This document shows positions 33,541 through 42,387 of a DNA stretch of 54,031 nucleotides, piece after piece. Position numbers and translations under genes: made by a program. How positions within the stretch are numbered: position 1 is the first letter of the stretch; each line of letters starts with the position of its first letter. The notes below the pieces were generated by a model that was not told the DNA's origin, did not search any database, and worked only from the letters and a program-made list of their open reading frames with translations. This DNA is from Candidatus Caenarcanales bacterium (lineage in GTDB: Bacteria; Cyanobacteriota; Vampirovibrionia; 2-02-FULL-35-15), in the NCBI GenBank assembly GCA_020050435.1, contig JAGVKQ010000008.1, positions 1-54,031 on the forward strand, given 5' to 3'.

Positions 33541-33549
33541 ATCAGAGAA

Positions 33550-33555
33550 ATTATA
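33550..33555 (-). promoter_or_regulatory. nuoN -10 hexamer, near-leaderless
   Basis: TATAAT on the minus strand, 9 nt before the ATG at 33540. Expected leader is only a few nucleotides, and no Shine-Dalgarno sequence is present. It shows nuoN has its own promoter although it is not in a nuo operon. Confidence 0.45.
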
Positions 33556-33694
33556 GAACCTTTTTTTGATTATTTAGGGAAAATATTAAATTAAATGGAT
33601 AAATGTTATAGAGATGATTAGTTGTGACGTCTATACAAGGATGTGGAATATCTATAAAGAAGATCAAATATAATAAGAAAATAAAAATATGTAG

Positions 33695-33744
33695 TTTAGT
33701 AGAGACTTGATTCAATTTTAGTAGAAACTTGATTTATCAAGTTT
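33695..33744 (+). repeat. Direct repeat plus palindrome upstream of the Pro-rich protein gene
   Basis: An 18-bp sequence beginning TTTAGTAGAGACTTGATT (33695-33712) recurs at 33717-33734 with one change, a 22-bp period. The second copy merges into the palindrome AAACTTGA-TTTA-TCAAGTTT (33725-33744). The position just before the gene at 33771 suggests an operator. Confidence 0.6.
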
Positions 33745-33770
33745 AAATGGAGAAAAATAAGATATAAAAA

Positions 33771-34535
33771 ATGTCCAAATATAATTACTTAATTTTAGTT
33801 TTTATTTTTTTAGTTTATTCAACAAATAATACTTTTGCGGCAACTTCTTTTTCAAAAAATCTCCCAAAAACAAAAAGTGCTTCAAAAACTTCTTCAAAGG
33901 ATAAAAAATCTTCTGTAAAAGATGATGCAGAAGATGCTGAAAAAGCTGATGATATTGAAAAAGATAATCCGGGTAAAAATTATAAACTCGTAGCTATTTA
34001 TTTGATTGGTAATAAGTCAAGGGTTCTTTTGAAGGATAGCTCTCAGCCAGATCTTCCTGCTAAAGAATACCAAGCTGGTGACTTCTTAGATGATGCACAA
34101 ACCATAACAATATCTAAAATCAATTTTAATCCTACTGCAAGAATTGAACTTACAGACAGTAGTGGAATTAGTTATCTTTTAAAGCCTCAAAGTACTGAAG
34201 AATCGAAAAAAACTGGATCTAGCACTGGTTCATTGCCTACATATTTTTCAGCTGGTAAAAATAAAACAACTAAGAGAGCTCCTTCAACTTCTAGTCCACC
34301 ATCACCAGTTGTTCCACCACCTCCATCTTCAGCTCAACCAAACCCTGCTCAGCATGAAGCTAAAAAAGATGAATCACCTAAGCAGGAGTCCTCACCTGCA
34401 AAAGTTGATGCATCTTCAGGTCAAGCATTAAAGACAACAGATTCAGCAGCTCCACCTCCAGCAGATACAGCAATGCAGCAAGCACCACCACCAGCCATGA
34501 CTGACCCTGACAGACCAGCAAATCCTTTTGAGTAA
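33771..34535 (+). CDS. Exported Pro-rich protein with PilP/GspC-like core
   Basis: 254 residues. Signal peptide with cleavage near NTFAATS, then a Lys/Ser/Asp-rich linker. A small beta domain spans about 70-135: YKLVAIYLIGNKSRVLLKD, YQAGDFLDDAQTITISKIN and ARIELTDSSGISYLLKP. That order (self-value, tail, hook on a conserved Gly-Asp turn) is what PilP and GspC homology regions look like. The rest is Pro/Ser/Ala-rich (PPSPVVPPPPSSAQP) and disordered, ending PDRPANPFE. A role in a pilus/T2SS periplasmic alignment complex is an inference from this and the pilB/gspE gene 1.8 kb on. Confidence 0.55.
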   Translation: MSKYNYLILVFIFLVYSTNNTFAATSFSKNLPKTKSASKTSSKDKKSSVKDDAEDAEKADDIEKDNPGKNYKLVAIYLIGNKSRVLLKDSSQPDLPAKEYQAGDFLDDAQTITISKINFNPTARIELTDSSGISYLLKPQSTEESKKTGSSTGSLPTYFSAGKNKTTKRAPSTSSPPSPVVPPPPSSAQPNPAQHEAKKDESPKQESSPAKVDASSGQALKTTDSAAPPPADTAMQQAPPPAMTDPDRPANPFE

Positions 34536-34542
34536 TTTATTA

Positions 34543-34619
34543 GGCTTCAGACAAGCTGAAGCCTTTTTTTTATCCATCCTACCGTTTTGTCGGATCCGCC
34601 AAATAAATTGGACGGATCC
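34543..34619 (+). repeat. Two-hairpin element, copy C
   Basis: Hairpin 1 (34543-34563) has stem GGCTTCAG/CTGAAGCC, loop ACAAG and a run of eight T. After 28 nt comes hairpin 2 (34592-34619) with outer stem GGATCCG/CGGATCC, inner CAA/TTG and loop ATAAA. The inner pair CAA/TTG replaces CGA/TCG of copies A and B, a compensatory change. The T-run makes hairpin 1 a good terminator for the gene at 33771. Confidence 0.8.
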
Positions 34620-34672
34620 TCTCTGTGTGATAAGTTAGAAAATTTCAAGACAATGCATTGGGGCGTCTTAAA

Positions 34673-35989
34673 TCACGATCTTAAGTTCTCAATTTCTTTG
34701 ACAGTTTTCGGAGTCCCTTTAGTAAGTACATCATGTCCACGTGAAGTAATGAGTACGTCATCTTCTATCCTAATTCCAATTCCTCTAAATCTTATGGGTA
34801 AGTCTGAACTATTTGAAGTGTAGATTCCTGGTTCTAAGGTGGTTACCATACCAGGTTTTAATTTGATTGATTTCCCTTTTTCATCTACGTAAGGACCTGC
34901 ATCATGAACATCAAGACCTAACCAATGTCCCGTTTTATGCATATAAAACTTTTTATAGTCACCATTTTTAATTATTTTTTCTGTACTTCCTTTTAGTAAG
35001 CCCACATATTTTAAGCCTTCTACTATTACTTTAACTGCTTTATTATGTGCATCAATAAATGTTTTACCTGGTTTGATTTCTCCCAACGCTTTTAACTGGG
35101 ACTCAAGAACTATTTCATATAAGTCTTTTTGCTCACTTGAAAACTTCTTCCCAGCGGGAAATGTTCTGGTTACGTCAGATGCATAATTTTCATATTCGCA
35201 TCCTGCATCTATTAGGATTAAATCTCCATCTTTTATTCTTTTTGAATTCTCTATGTAATGAAGGATTGTACAATTTTCCCCTGAACCTACTATGGTGGGA
35301 TATGAAGGACCAGAGGCTCCATTTTTTCTGAAATGATATTCAATAATTGCTTCTAGCTCATATTCATGTATTCCTGGTCGTGCAAGTTTCATCGCTTCTA
35401 TGTGAGCAAATCTTGATATTTCAGCAGCTTTTCTCATAGAGCCTATTTCATTGCTGTCTTTTATAAATCTCATTCTATGAATAATATCTCTGTGATCTAA
35501 AATCCTTTTTGGAGATTTTAATCCTGATCGGTTTAGTCTTTTTAAATCACCGACTATAGTTGTTATTCTTGAGTCAAGTTTTGGATCTTTTCCAAGAGGA
35601 TAATAAATGTTTTCAAAATTAATTAAAATAGATTTTAGTTTCTCGTTGAAATGTGAAAATGGGTAAGACTCATCTGCTCCAAACTGAGATTTTGCTTTTT
35701 CTAATCCTGTTCTTTTTCCTGTCCAAATTTCTTTATCTTTATCTTTTGGTTCAAGAAAAAGAATAAAGCTAAAATCTTTTTTTTCCTTTTTTAAAATACA
35801 GACTGAGTTAGGTTCTTCAAATCCTGTTAAATAATAGAAATCCGTGTCAGGTTTAAATTTGTATTCAACATCATTTGATCTTATCTGATGTTTACTGTTT
35901 GGAATAACTACAACTGAACTGTCAGGAAGGCTACTTAATAACTTTTTTCTTCTGTGCTCAAATATTGATTTTTTAAAATTGCTTGTCAT
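34673..35989 (-). CDS. pepP: Xaa-Pro aminopeptidase (M24B)
   Basis: 438 residues. The N-terminal creatinase-like domain (about 1-165; SNDVEYKFKPDTDFYYLTGF) is followed by the pita-bread catalytic domain. Metal ligands are seen in LIDAGCEYENYASDVTRTFP (two Asp), HKTGHWLGLDVHDAG (His), LEPGIY (Glu) and GIGIRIEDDVLIT (Glu). It removes N-terminal residues in front of proline in the cytoplasm. Convergent with the Pro-rich protein gene. Confidence 0.95.
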   Translation of the reverse strand: MTSNFKKSIFEHRRKKLLSSLPDSSVVVIPNSKHQIRSNDVEYKFKPDTDFYYLTGFEEPNSVCILKKEKKDFSFILFLEPKDKDKEIWTGKRTGLEKAKSQFGADESYPFSHFNEKLKSILINFENIYYPLGKDPKLDSRITTIVGDLKRLNRSGLKSPKRILDHRDIIHRMRFIKDSNEIGSMRKAAEISRFAHIEAMKLARPGIHEYELEAIIEYHFRKNGASGPSYPTIVGSGENCTILHYIENSKRIKDGDLILIDAGCEYENYASDVTRTFPAGKKFSSEQKDLYEIVLESQLKALGEIKPGKTFIDAHNKAVKVIVEGLKYVGLLKGSTEKIIKNGDYKKFYMHKTGHWLGLDVHDAGPYVDEKGKSIKLKPGMVTTLEPGIYTSNSSDLPIRFRGIGIRIEDDVLITSRGHDVLTKGTPKTVKEIENLRS

Positions 35990-36338
35990 TTTTTAAAAGA
36001 TGGGAAATCTATCCTGTGGTGCCTGAAAAATCTAAAAGATGATAATAATCATTAAAATTCGGTTAAAATAGAAACTATTAGCCAATTTGGTTGAATTAAT
36101 CATTAAATCAGTCAATTAGCAATTATAAATGAATTACTAATTTCATTGTTGCTTAAATTGAAAATAAGTAATATATGTCAGAAACTGTCAAATTAACTAG
36201 TATAAAAATAGGATATTTTCCAGTTCCTTATGCAACATATTTTATAAAATGTTATTTTATTCTATGCTTTGTATGAAAGGCTTTCAATTCTAAACTTGAT
36301 AAATTAATTTCTAATAGCTTTCTGGGAATAATATCTTT
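35990..36338. other. 349-bp AT-rich intergenic region
   Basis: Divergent region between pepP and the pilB/gspE-like gene. I see no ORF or RNA gene and no strong hairpin with a T-run. It has several TATAAT-like and TTGNNN-like pieces but no single convincing promoter. A small palindrome (ATTTTATAAAAT) is at about 36238-36250. It probably holds the promoter of the pilus/nad run. Confidence 0.5.
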
Positions 36339-38051
36339 ATGGCGACTGCAAATCCAATAAAACAATCATTAACCCAACTCCTGAAAGCAGGAAAGACAAC
36401 TTTAAATGAAGCACTTAATTTGTTGGTTGACAATACTGGGACTTTAAATTTTGAGTATCTTGATAAACAGCTTTTATCAGCCATGCCTTCTTCTTGGCCT
36501 GCAGAACAAGCTATACCTCTTTTATTTTGGAGTAATAAACTTTATGTAGGTGTTCCCGATAATCCTGATCCGGCTTTGAAGAAAACGCTTTCAGATTTTT
36601 TAAATGGTTGTCAGATTGAATTTAAGACAATAATGCCAGAAAGCTGGAATAAGTGGTTTACGTTAATTGGTAAAACCCCAGGTAATGTTACTCCTGTGCA
36701 AACTACTACTCCAAAATTACAACCTCAACCAACAACTTCCCAACAAAAACTTACCCAACTAAGACAACAACAAGCCTCTTCTCTTGCCGCTCCGCAGGGT
36801 AAACTTGGTGCTGAGCTTGAAGCCACTATTGAAAAAATTCCTATTCGCCAAATTATGGCTACAGATGAAGGTGCAATAGCTAATGATGTTAGGGCTTTAA
36901 TGGGTGAAGCTCTTTCACAAAGATCGAGTGATATTCATTTTGAGCCTACGACAAAAGGACTTATTGTTAGATTTAGAATTGATGGTATTTTGAGAGATGT
37001 ATGCAGGTACTTTTCAACTGTTCAGGATTTAAGAAAGGTAGTTATTGCTCGTATAAAAATTATTGCAGATTTGAATATCGCTGAGCAGAGACAGCCTCAG
37101 GATGGTCGTGTTACAGAAGTTTTGGGTGGTAGCAGAGTAGATCTCCGTGTTTCCACATTGCCTACATTGCATGGTGAGAAATGCGTTATAAGAATTCTTC
37201 CTCATGATAATAATTACACCAGTCTCTTAGATCTTGGTATGCCTAAAAGTAGAATCGCTACTTATGAAGAATGGCTTTCTAGAAGTCAAGGAATGATTTT
37301 AATTACAGGACCTACAGGTTCTGGTAAAACAAGTACTCTTTATACGAGCTTGGCTAAGCTTGTTGATACCACTAAAAATGTAGTTACTGTAGAAGATCCT
37401 GTTGAGTATCAGCTTGCCAGGGTTAATCAAGTCCAAGTGAATGTTAAGGCTGGTCTTACCTTTTCGGCCGGTTTAAGGAGTATTTTACGTCAGGATCCAG
37501 ATATTGTTATGATTGGGGAAATTAGAGACCTTGAGACTGCAGAAATTGCAGTTCAGGCTGCGCTTACAGGTCACCTTGTTTTAAGCACATTGCATACAAA
37601 TGATGCTGCAAGTACGATAGCTAGACTAATGGATATGGGTATAGAGCCTTACTTAATTTCCAGTGCTTTAATAGGTGTTGTAGCTCAAAGGCTCGTTAGA
37701 AAGGTTTGTTCTTGTCACCAAGAATATCAACCAAGTGCTGAGGAACTAGAGTTATTGAATTTGTCGTCATCAAAAGATGAGGTCTTTGCAAAAGCTGTAG
37801 GTTGTGAAAAATGTAATGGCTCAGGCTATTCAGGCAGAGAAGGAATTTTTGAAATAATGCCTGTTAGTGAAAGTATTCAGCAAATGATTCAGGAAAGACC
37901 AAACTTGAATCAGATAAAAACTGAATTAGTTAAACTAGGTGTGCCATCATTAGCTCATGCAGGAATTCAAAAAGTAAGAAAGAGGAAAACCACTCTGGAA
38001 GAACTTTTGAGAGTTGTATCTATATCTAAGCAAGGGCAAGAACAAAAGTAA
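36339..38051 (+). CDS. Type IV pilus / type II secretion assembly ATPase (PilB/GspE)
   Basis: 570 residues. A divergent N-terminal domain (about 1-110) and a Gln/Thr/Pro linker precede the ATPase core. Core motifs are RSSDIHFEP, VDLRVSTLPTLHGEK, Walker A GPTGSGKTSTLYT (about 325), the Asp box VEDPVEYQ, Walker B DIVMIGEIRD and the His box GHLVLSTLHTND. A zinc tetracysteine region follows (CSCHQ, then CEKCNGSGYSGREG). It powers pilin or pseudopilin assembly from the cytoplasmic face. The downstream protein with a PilP/GspC-like domain supports the assignment. PilC/GspF and pilins are not here. Confidence 0.93.
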   Translation: MATANPIKQSLTQLLKAGKTTLNEALNLLVDNTGTLNFEYLDKQLLSAMPSSWPAEQAIPLLFWSNKLYVGVPDNPDPALKKTLSDFLNGCQIEFKTIMPESWNKWFTLIGKTPGNVTPVQTTTPKLQPQPTTSQQKLTQLRQQQASSLAAPQGKLGAELEATIEKIPIRQIMATDEGAIANDVRALMGEALSQRSSDIHFEPTTKGLIVRFRIDGILRDVCRYFSTVQDLRKVVIARIKIIADLNIAEQRQPQDGRVTEVLGGSRVDLRVSTLPTLHGEKCVIRILPHDNNYTSLLDLGMPKSRIATYEEWLSRSQGMILITGPTGSGKTSTLYTSLAKLVDTTKNVVTVEDPVEYQLARVNQVQVNVKAGLTFSAGLRSILRQDPDIVMIGEIRDLETAEIAVQAALTGHLVLSTLHTNDAASTIARLMDMGIEPYLISSALIGVVAQRLVRKVCSCHQEYQPSAEELELLNLSSSKDEVFAKAVGCEKCNGSGYSGREGIFEIMPVSESIQQMIQERPNLNQIKTELVKLGVPSLAHAGIQKVRKRKTTLEELLRVVSISKQGQEQK

Positions 38052-38077
38052 ATTCTGATAGCAGATAGAAAATAAAA

Positions 38078-39790
38078 ATGGCTGATCTAGAAAATAAATC
38101 TAGTGATCAATTACAACGTCTTGCAAACTTATTGCAAGATTTTACTGCTTATGAAAATAATATTCTTCCAAAAGTAAACTTAAAAAGGGTTAAACTTTCA
38201 AAGCTTCAAAACCTAACAACCATAAAGTTGAATGACACTTTATTCAATATTGGCATGCAACTTCCGAATAAGACTGAAGATAACACCACACTTAAAGATA
38301 ATATTGCTACAAATCCGCTGAGAAAAAAGGGTGAAAGAGTAGCCAGCTCTAATCTTGAGAAGAAAGATGTAACTTTTAATTTTGAAGCTCAAATTGTTCA
38401 GGATGATGAAAATGTTATTTTATCGCCAAGCATTGTTACTCTTCCACCTTTAAAAGAAGACATTGTTAGTACTTCTGGTGACACATCTTCATATATATGG
38501 CCTCCAGTTCAGGAAAAAAAGAAGAAAAAAGAGGTTTTAAATTATCCTCAGAAAAAGAGTAAAAAAAACAAACCATATTTTATTGATGGTAAAAAACCTG
38601 CCAGTAAAAAATTAAAACTAAATTTAAATGCTACTGAAAAGTTGCCTGAAAGTGAAAAGACCCCATCATTTAAGGAAAAAATATCTTTTGAAGAACATAA
38701 AAAGGAAATTGAAGAAATCCACTCTGCTTCTTTCCCCTGGGCATCTGTTGAATCCGAGAAAACCTCTGATGATGATGTTTTTCAAGGGGGCTTAGAATCT
38801 GAGCTTGTGGATTTACCTGATGATAAAATGCCTTTTCAAGAGACGATTAAAACTCCTGAGCAGGTAATATATGCTGCTGAAGATTTAAATCAAAGTAGTA
38901 TAAATGAATCTAGCACTCAAATCCCTATCTTTAAAGCAATTAGGGCAGATGTATCGTCAGATCTTCTTTCAGATATAAACAATTTAGATTTTTCTCAAAA
39001 TGGTATAGAATTGCAAAGAAAGGGTAGCTCAATGATTGATAGGAAAATAATTTTACTTGGTGGGCTAACAGTAACACTTGCATACGTGTTTTGGACTAAT
39101 ATACTACCAACATTACAATCATATTCTGACTCAGCTTCAAATTCATCATCTACCTCTGAAAAGATTGTTGTTAGAGATTTGTTTAGCAAACAAAACAGAT
39201 TAAAGCCAGCATCTTTTCTTAATAAGATATTAAAGCCACAGAAAGATGTCAGCCCACAGCAGCCACTTTTAAATCTTGAACAAGAAGTATCTTCTGTTAT
39301 TACTCCTATAACTGAGCAGGATAGATTATCTCTTATACAGAGAGCAAAAGATGCTGTAGAGTTTAGAAATGATCCTTTTGGTCAGGATGAAGTTTTACCT
39401 CCTCAATTACTTATTGACAAAAAATTAAAAGAAGAAGAAGCTGAAAAGCCTGCTCCAGATATAGAATTACAAAGAAAGCAAGTTGAACTTGTTGGTGTAA
39501 TTAGTACTAAGGATAGGGATTTAGCTTTAGTTAATGTCTATACTGCAGATTATGCGGTTAGACCTGAAGATGAGAAGGATATAAGAGAAACAAAATTAAA
39601 AGCATCTTTAGCAATGGCAGTTCCAAATAGACTGGAGCTTTCACTATTGGATCCTGTCGAAGATTGGTATGTAAAACAAATACTTAAGAGTAAGTCTAGG
39701 ACTGAAGATCCTACTATTGAACTTGTGAAAGGTGATAAGAAGTTTAAATTGAGAGTAGGACAAAAACTTTTACTTCCTGAAGAAGGCTGA
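38078..39790 (+). CDS. Single-pass membrane protein with C-terminal PilP/GspC-like domain
   Basis: 570 residues. The first 318 are cytoplasmic by prediction, charged and mostly disordered (KKKKKEVLNYPQKK). One membrane helix spans about 323-342 (ILLGGLTVTLAYVFWTNI). A periplasmic linker leads to a beta domain at about 465-568: VELVGVISTKDRDLALVNVY, a GDKKFKLRVGQKLLLPEEG ending and the Leu/Ser strand before it. This resembles the PilP/GspC homology region. It follows pilB/gspE by 26 nt, so it is probably the inner-membrane partner of the assembly machine. Function assigned by context and fold pattern only. Confidence 0.6.
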   Translation: MADLENKSSDQLQRLANLLQDFTAYENNILPKVNLKRVKLSKLQNLTTIKLNDTLFNIGMQLPNKTEDNTTLKDNIATNPLRKKGERVASSNLEKKDVTFNFEAQIVQDDENVILSPSIVTLPPLKEDIVSTSGDTSSYIWPPVQEKKKKKEVLNYPQKKSKKNKPYFIDGKKPASKKLKLNLNATEKLPESEKTPSFKEKISFEEHKKEIEEIHSASFPWASVESEKTSDDDVFQGGLESELVDLPDDKMPFQETIKTPEQVIYAAEDLNQSSINESSTQIPIFKAIRADVSSDLLSDINNLDFSQNGIELQRKGSSMIDRKIILLGGLTVTLAYVFWTNILPTLQSYSDSASNSSSTSEKIVVRDLFSKQNRLKPASFLNKILKPQKDVSPQQPLLNLEQEVSSVITPITEQDRLSLIQRAKDAVEFRNDPFGQDEVLPPQLLIDKKLKEEEAEKPAPDIELQRKQVELVGVISTKDRDLALVNVYTADYAVRPEDEKDIRETKLKASLAMAVPNRLELSLLDPVEDWYVKQILKSKSRTEDPTIELVKGDKKFKLRVGQKLLLPEEG

Positions 39791-39795
39791 CAAAT

Positions 39796-40623
39796 ATGAA
39801 TTTAGATTTTTTGATAAAGGAAGCACTTAAAGAGGATATTGGTAGAAGTGGAGATGTGACCTCTGAGTGCTTGTTGAAAAAAGGGAAGAAAGAATTCTTT
39901 GTTTTAATTGCTAATGAAAATGCTGTTATTTCTGGAATTGATTTGTTTAAAGGTGTTTTTAAGTGCTTAAATAAAAAAATAGTTTTAAAAACGAAATTTA
40001 AAAATGGAGATATTGTCAAAAAAGGTACAAAGGTTATTTCTTTGCATGGAGATGCTCTTTCCATTTTAATGGGTGAGAGAACTGCCATAAATTTTATTTC
40101 GCATTTGTCTGGAATTGCTACAGAAACAAGAAAAATAGTTGATCTGATTAAAAGTTCAGACACAAAACTTTTAGATACAAGAAAAACTACACCTTTATTT
40201 AGAACGCTTGAAAAAAAAGCGGTTTTTCATGGTGGTGGAATTAATCATAGAATGACATTAAGTGACATGGTTCTTATAAAGGATAATCATATTAGTTCTT
40301 CTGGGAGTGTAAAAAATGCTGTGTTGAAAGCTAAAAACAAATATAAAGGTAAGTTGAAAATTGAAGTAGAAGTGGAAAATCTTTCTCAGTTAAAAGAGGC
40401 TATTGAAGCATGTCCTGATGTGATAATGTTTGACAATTGGGATGTTAATAAATTAAAGAGTGTTTTGAAGTTAGTCCCAAAAAAAATAAAAACAGAAATT
40501 AGTGGTCAGATAAATCCAAAAAATATAAGAAAATATGCAAATGTTGGTGCTGATTACATTTCTACAAGTTACATGATTAAGAATTCTAAATGGGTGGACT
40601 TTTCATTAGAAGTAAGCATGTAG
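39796..40623 (+). CDS. nadC: Nicotinate-nucleotide pyrophosphorylase (quinolinate phosphoribosyltransferase)
   Basis: 275 residues. Motifs are KEDIGRSGDVTSE, GERTAINFISHLSGIAT, LLDTRKTTPLFRTLEK and HGGGINHRMTLSDMVLIKDN; the last two hold the phosphate and quinolinate binding residues. The C-terminal barrel ends GADYISTSYMI. It makes NaMN from quinolinate and PRPP. It begins 5 nt after the previous gene and precedes nadB, forming a nadC-nadB-nadA cluster. Confidence 0.96.
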   Translation: MNLDFLIKEALKEDIGRSGDVTSECLLKKGKKEFFVLIANENAVISGIDLFKGVFKCLNKKIVLKTKFKNGDIVKKGTKVISLHGDALSILMGERTAINFISHLSGIATETRKIVDLIKSSDTKLLDTRKTTPLFRTLEKKAVFHGGGINHRMTLSDMVLIKDNHISSSGSVKNAVLKAKNKYKGKLKIEVEVENLSQLKEAIEACPDVIMFDNWDVNKLKSVLKLVPKKIKTEISGQINPKNIRKYANVGADYISTSYMIKNSKWVDFSLEVSM

Positions 40624-40636
40624 GTTCGTTTTTTGC

Positions 40637-40642
40637 TATATT
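40637..40642 (+). promoter_or_regulatory. Extended -10 of nadB, leaderless arrangement
   Basis: TGC followed by TATATT, with 6 nt (ATTCTT) to the nadB ATG. No Shine-Dalgarno sequence. nadB can therefore be transcribed separately from nadC. Confidence 0.55.
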
Positions 40643-40648
40643 ATTCTT

Positions 40649-42319
40649 ATGCAATTTGAAGTTAAAGCTAAGTATGACGTAATTATTGTCGGGTCTGGGA
40701 TCAGTGGCTTAATTTGTGCAATTGAACTTTCAAAAGCTGGCAAAGCAGTTTGTTTGCTTTCTAAAGAAGCTATCACTGAAGGATCCAGTATCTATGCTCA
40801 GGGTGGTATTGCTATTCCATTGGATAGTTCTGACAGTGTAGAAAAACATCTTGAAGACACTTTAAAAGCAGGGGCAGGTTTAAGTAATATTGAAGTAGCT
40901 AAAGAAATAATTTCTTCTTCTAATTCTTCATATGAGAAATTGATTTCATATGGAGTTAAATTTGATACTTCTACTGGTAGCAAGCCGCATCTTACTAAAG
41001 AAGCTGCTCACTCATATGCTAGGGTCTGTCATGCTGGTGGAGATGCCACAGGACGTTTTGTCATAAAGACACTTATTGATAGAGTGTGTAGAGATCCAAA
41101 TATTTCAATTGCTCAAGGGACCATGGTGATTTCTATCTTAAAAGATAATGCTGGTGCGGCATGTGGAGTTTTAGTAGAGGATATTACTAAAGATAAATTT
41201 GCAATGTTTGCAGATGATGTAATTGTGGCTTCGGGTGGAGCTGGCCAATTGTTTGAGCTTACAACTAATCCTAAAGTTTCTACTGGTGATGGAATTGTTA
41301 TGGCTCATAGAATTGGAGCTTGCTTACAAGATGTTGAAATGATTCAATTTCACCCTACAGTTTTAATTGAAGAAAATAAGGATCCACTCTTAATTACAGA
41401 AGCTATTCGTGGAGAAGGTGCAAGACTTAGAAATACAAAAGGTGATTACTTTGCACATAATTATCACAAAGATGGTGAGCTTGCTCCCAGAGACATTTTA
41501 GCTAGAGCTATTTTAAATGAGATAAAAAAAACAGATTCTAAATTTGTGTATTTAGATGTGTCTAATTTTACGGAAGATTATTTCAAATCCAGGTTTCCTA
41601 CTATATACGAAGCTTGCTTGGAAAGAAAAATTGATCTATTTAACTTAGGCATTCCTGTAGCACCTGCTGCTCATTATTTTATAGGTGGTATACAGTGTGA
41701 AGTTACAGGAAAAACTAATGTTTCTAATTTGTGGGCAGTGGGAGAATGTGCTTCTAGTGGTTTTCATGGTGCTAATAGATTGGCTAGTAACTCTCTTCTT
41801 GAATGTATAGTTGTTCCACATATACTTGCTAGAGAAATTGTAAAGAGAAATGAAAGGGCTGTAGAGGCAGGTTTTAAACCTGCCGGTACAAAACCTGCCC
41901 CAAATCAAGAATCTAAACTTGAAAATTGTATTAGTTTAAACATTGATGATTCTTCTTTTGATGAAAATGAAATTAAATGTCAAGTAAAAGAATTGCAAAA
42001 GCGTAATTTAATTTCTTTAGGTTTGCTTAGAAATGAAAAAACAATAATAAATCATCTTAAATATTTGGAAACACTTTCTGAAAAATATAAAGTTGAAAAA
42101 CTTTCCTCAAATTCCCAAGCCCAAGAATTTAAAAATATGATTTATCTATCTGTACTGATTTCAAAAGCTGCTTGGTTAAGGAAAGAAAGTCTTGGAGTGC
42201 ATTACAGGGAAGACTTCCCTGGCATTGCTATGGATAAAAAGCATAGTATTTTTGCACTAGATGATTCACTTACTTATAAGAGTGAGTCGACTGAAAATCC
42301 ATTAGTAAAAGCAAGTTAG
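40649..42319 (+). CDS. nadB: L-aspartate oxidase with an in-frame palindromic repeat insertion
   Basis: 556 residues. The FAD-binding motif is IIVGSGISGLICAIELSKAG, followed by SSIYAQGGIA. The active-site region has ARVCHAGGDATG, QFHPTVL, EAIRGEGARLRN and the flavin-distal AAHYFIGGIQCE, GECASSGFHGANRLASNSLLE. It oxidises L-Asp to iminoaspartate for NadA. At residues about 405-418 (VEAGFKPAGTKPAP) the DNA is a palindromic repeat (41861-41901) read in frame, between the FAD domain and the C-terminal helices. The rest is uninterrupted, so the enzyme is probably active. Confidence 0.95.
   Translation: MQFEVKAKYDVIIVGSGISGLICAIELSKAGKAVCLLSKEAITEGSSIYAQGGIAIPLDSSDSVEKHLEDTLKAGAGLSNIEVAKEIISSSNSSYEKLISYGVKFDTSTGSKPHLTKEAAHSYARVCHAGGDATGRFVIKTLIDRVCRDPNISIAQGTMVISILKDNAGAACGVLVEDITKDKFAMFADDVIVASGGAGQLFELTTNPKVSTGDGIVMAHRIGACLQDVEMIQFHPTVLIEENKDPLLITEAIRGEGARLRNTKGDYFAHNYHKDGELAPRDILARAILNEIKKTDSKFVYLDVSNFTEDYFKSRFPTIYEACLERKIDLFNLGIPVAPAAHYFIGGIQCEVTGKTNVSNLWAVGECASSGFHGANRLASNSLLECIVVPHILAREIVKRNERAVEAGFKPAGTKPAPNQESKLENCISLNIDDSSFDENEIKCQVKELQKRNLISLGLLRNEKTIINHLKYLETLSEKYKVEKLSSNSQAQEFKNMIYLSVLISKAAWLRKESLGVHYREDFPGIAMDKKHSIFALDDSLTYKSESTENPLVKAS
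41861..41901. repeat. Palindromic repeat inside nadB
   Basis: GGCAGGTTTTAAACCTGCC (41866-41884) is a near-perfect palindrome, flanked by GTAGA and GGTAC. It is followed by a further direct partial copy, AAAACCTGCCCC. It adds 14 codons without shifting the frame. Confidence 0.8.
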
Positions 42320-42387
42320 TCCGAAGTAAGTTAGTACCTTTTTTGACATAAAGCTCTATAATATTACAAACTGGAATTTTATTAATC

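Noticed and set aside
41645-41908. Minus-strand ORF in nadB
   Set aside because: Antisense of conserved NadB; the palindromic insertion inside it explains the odd composition.
42343-42362. Standard promoter before nadA (TTGACA and TATAAT)
   Set aside because: The two hexamers are only 8 nt apart, far below the 16-18 nt needed, so they cannot work together.
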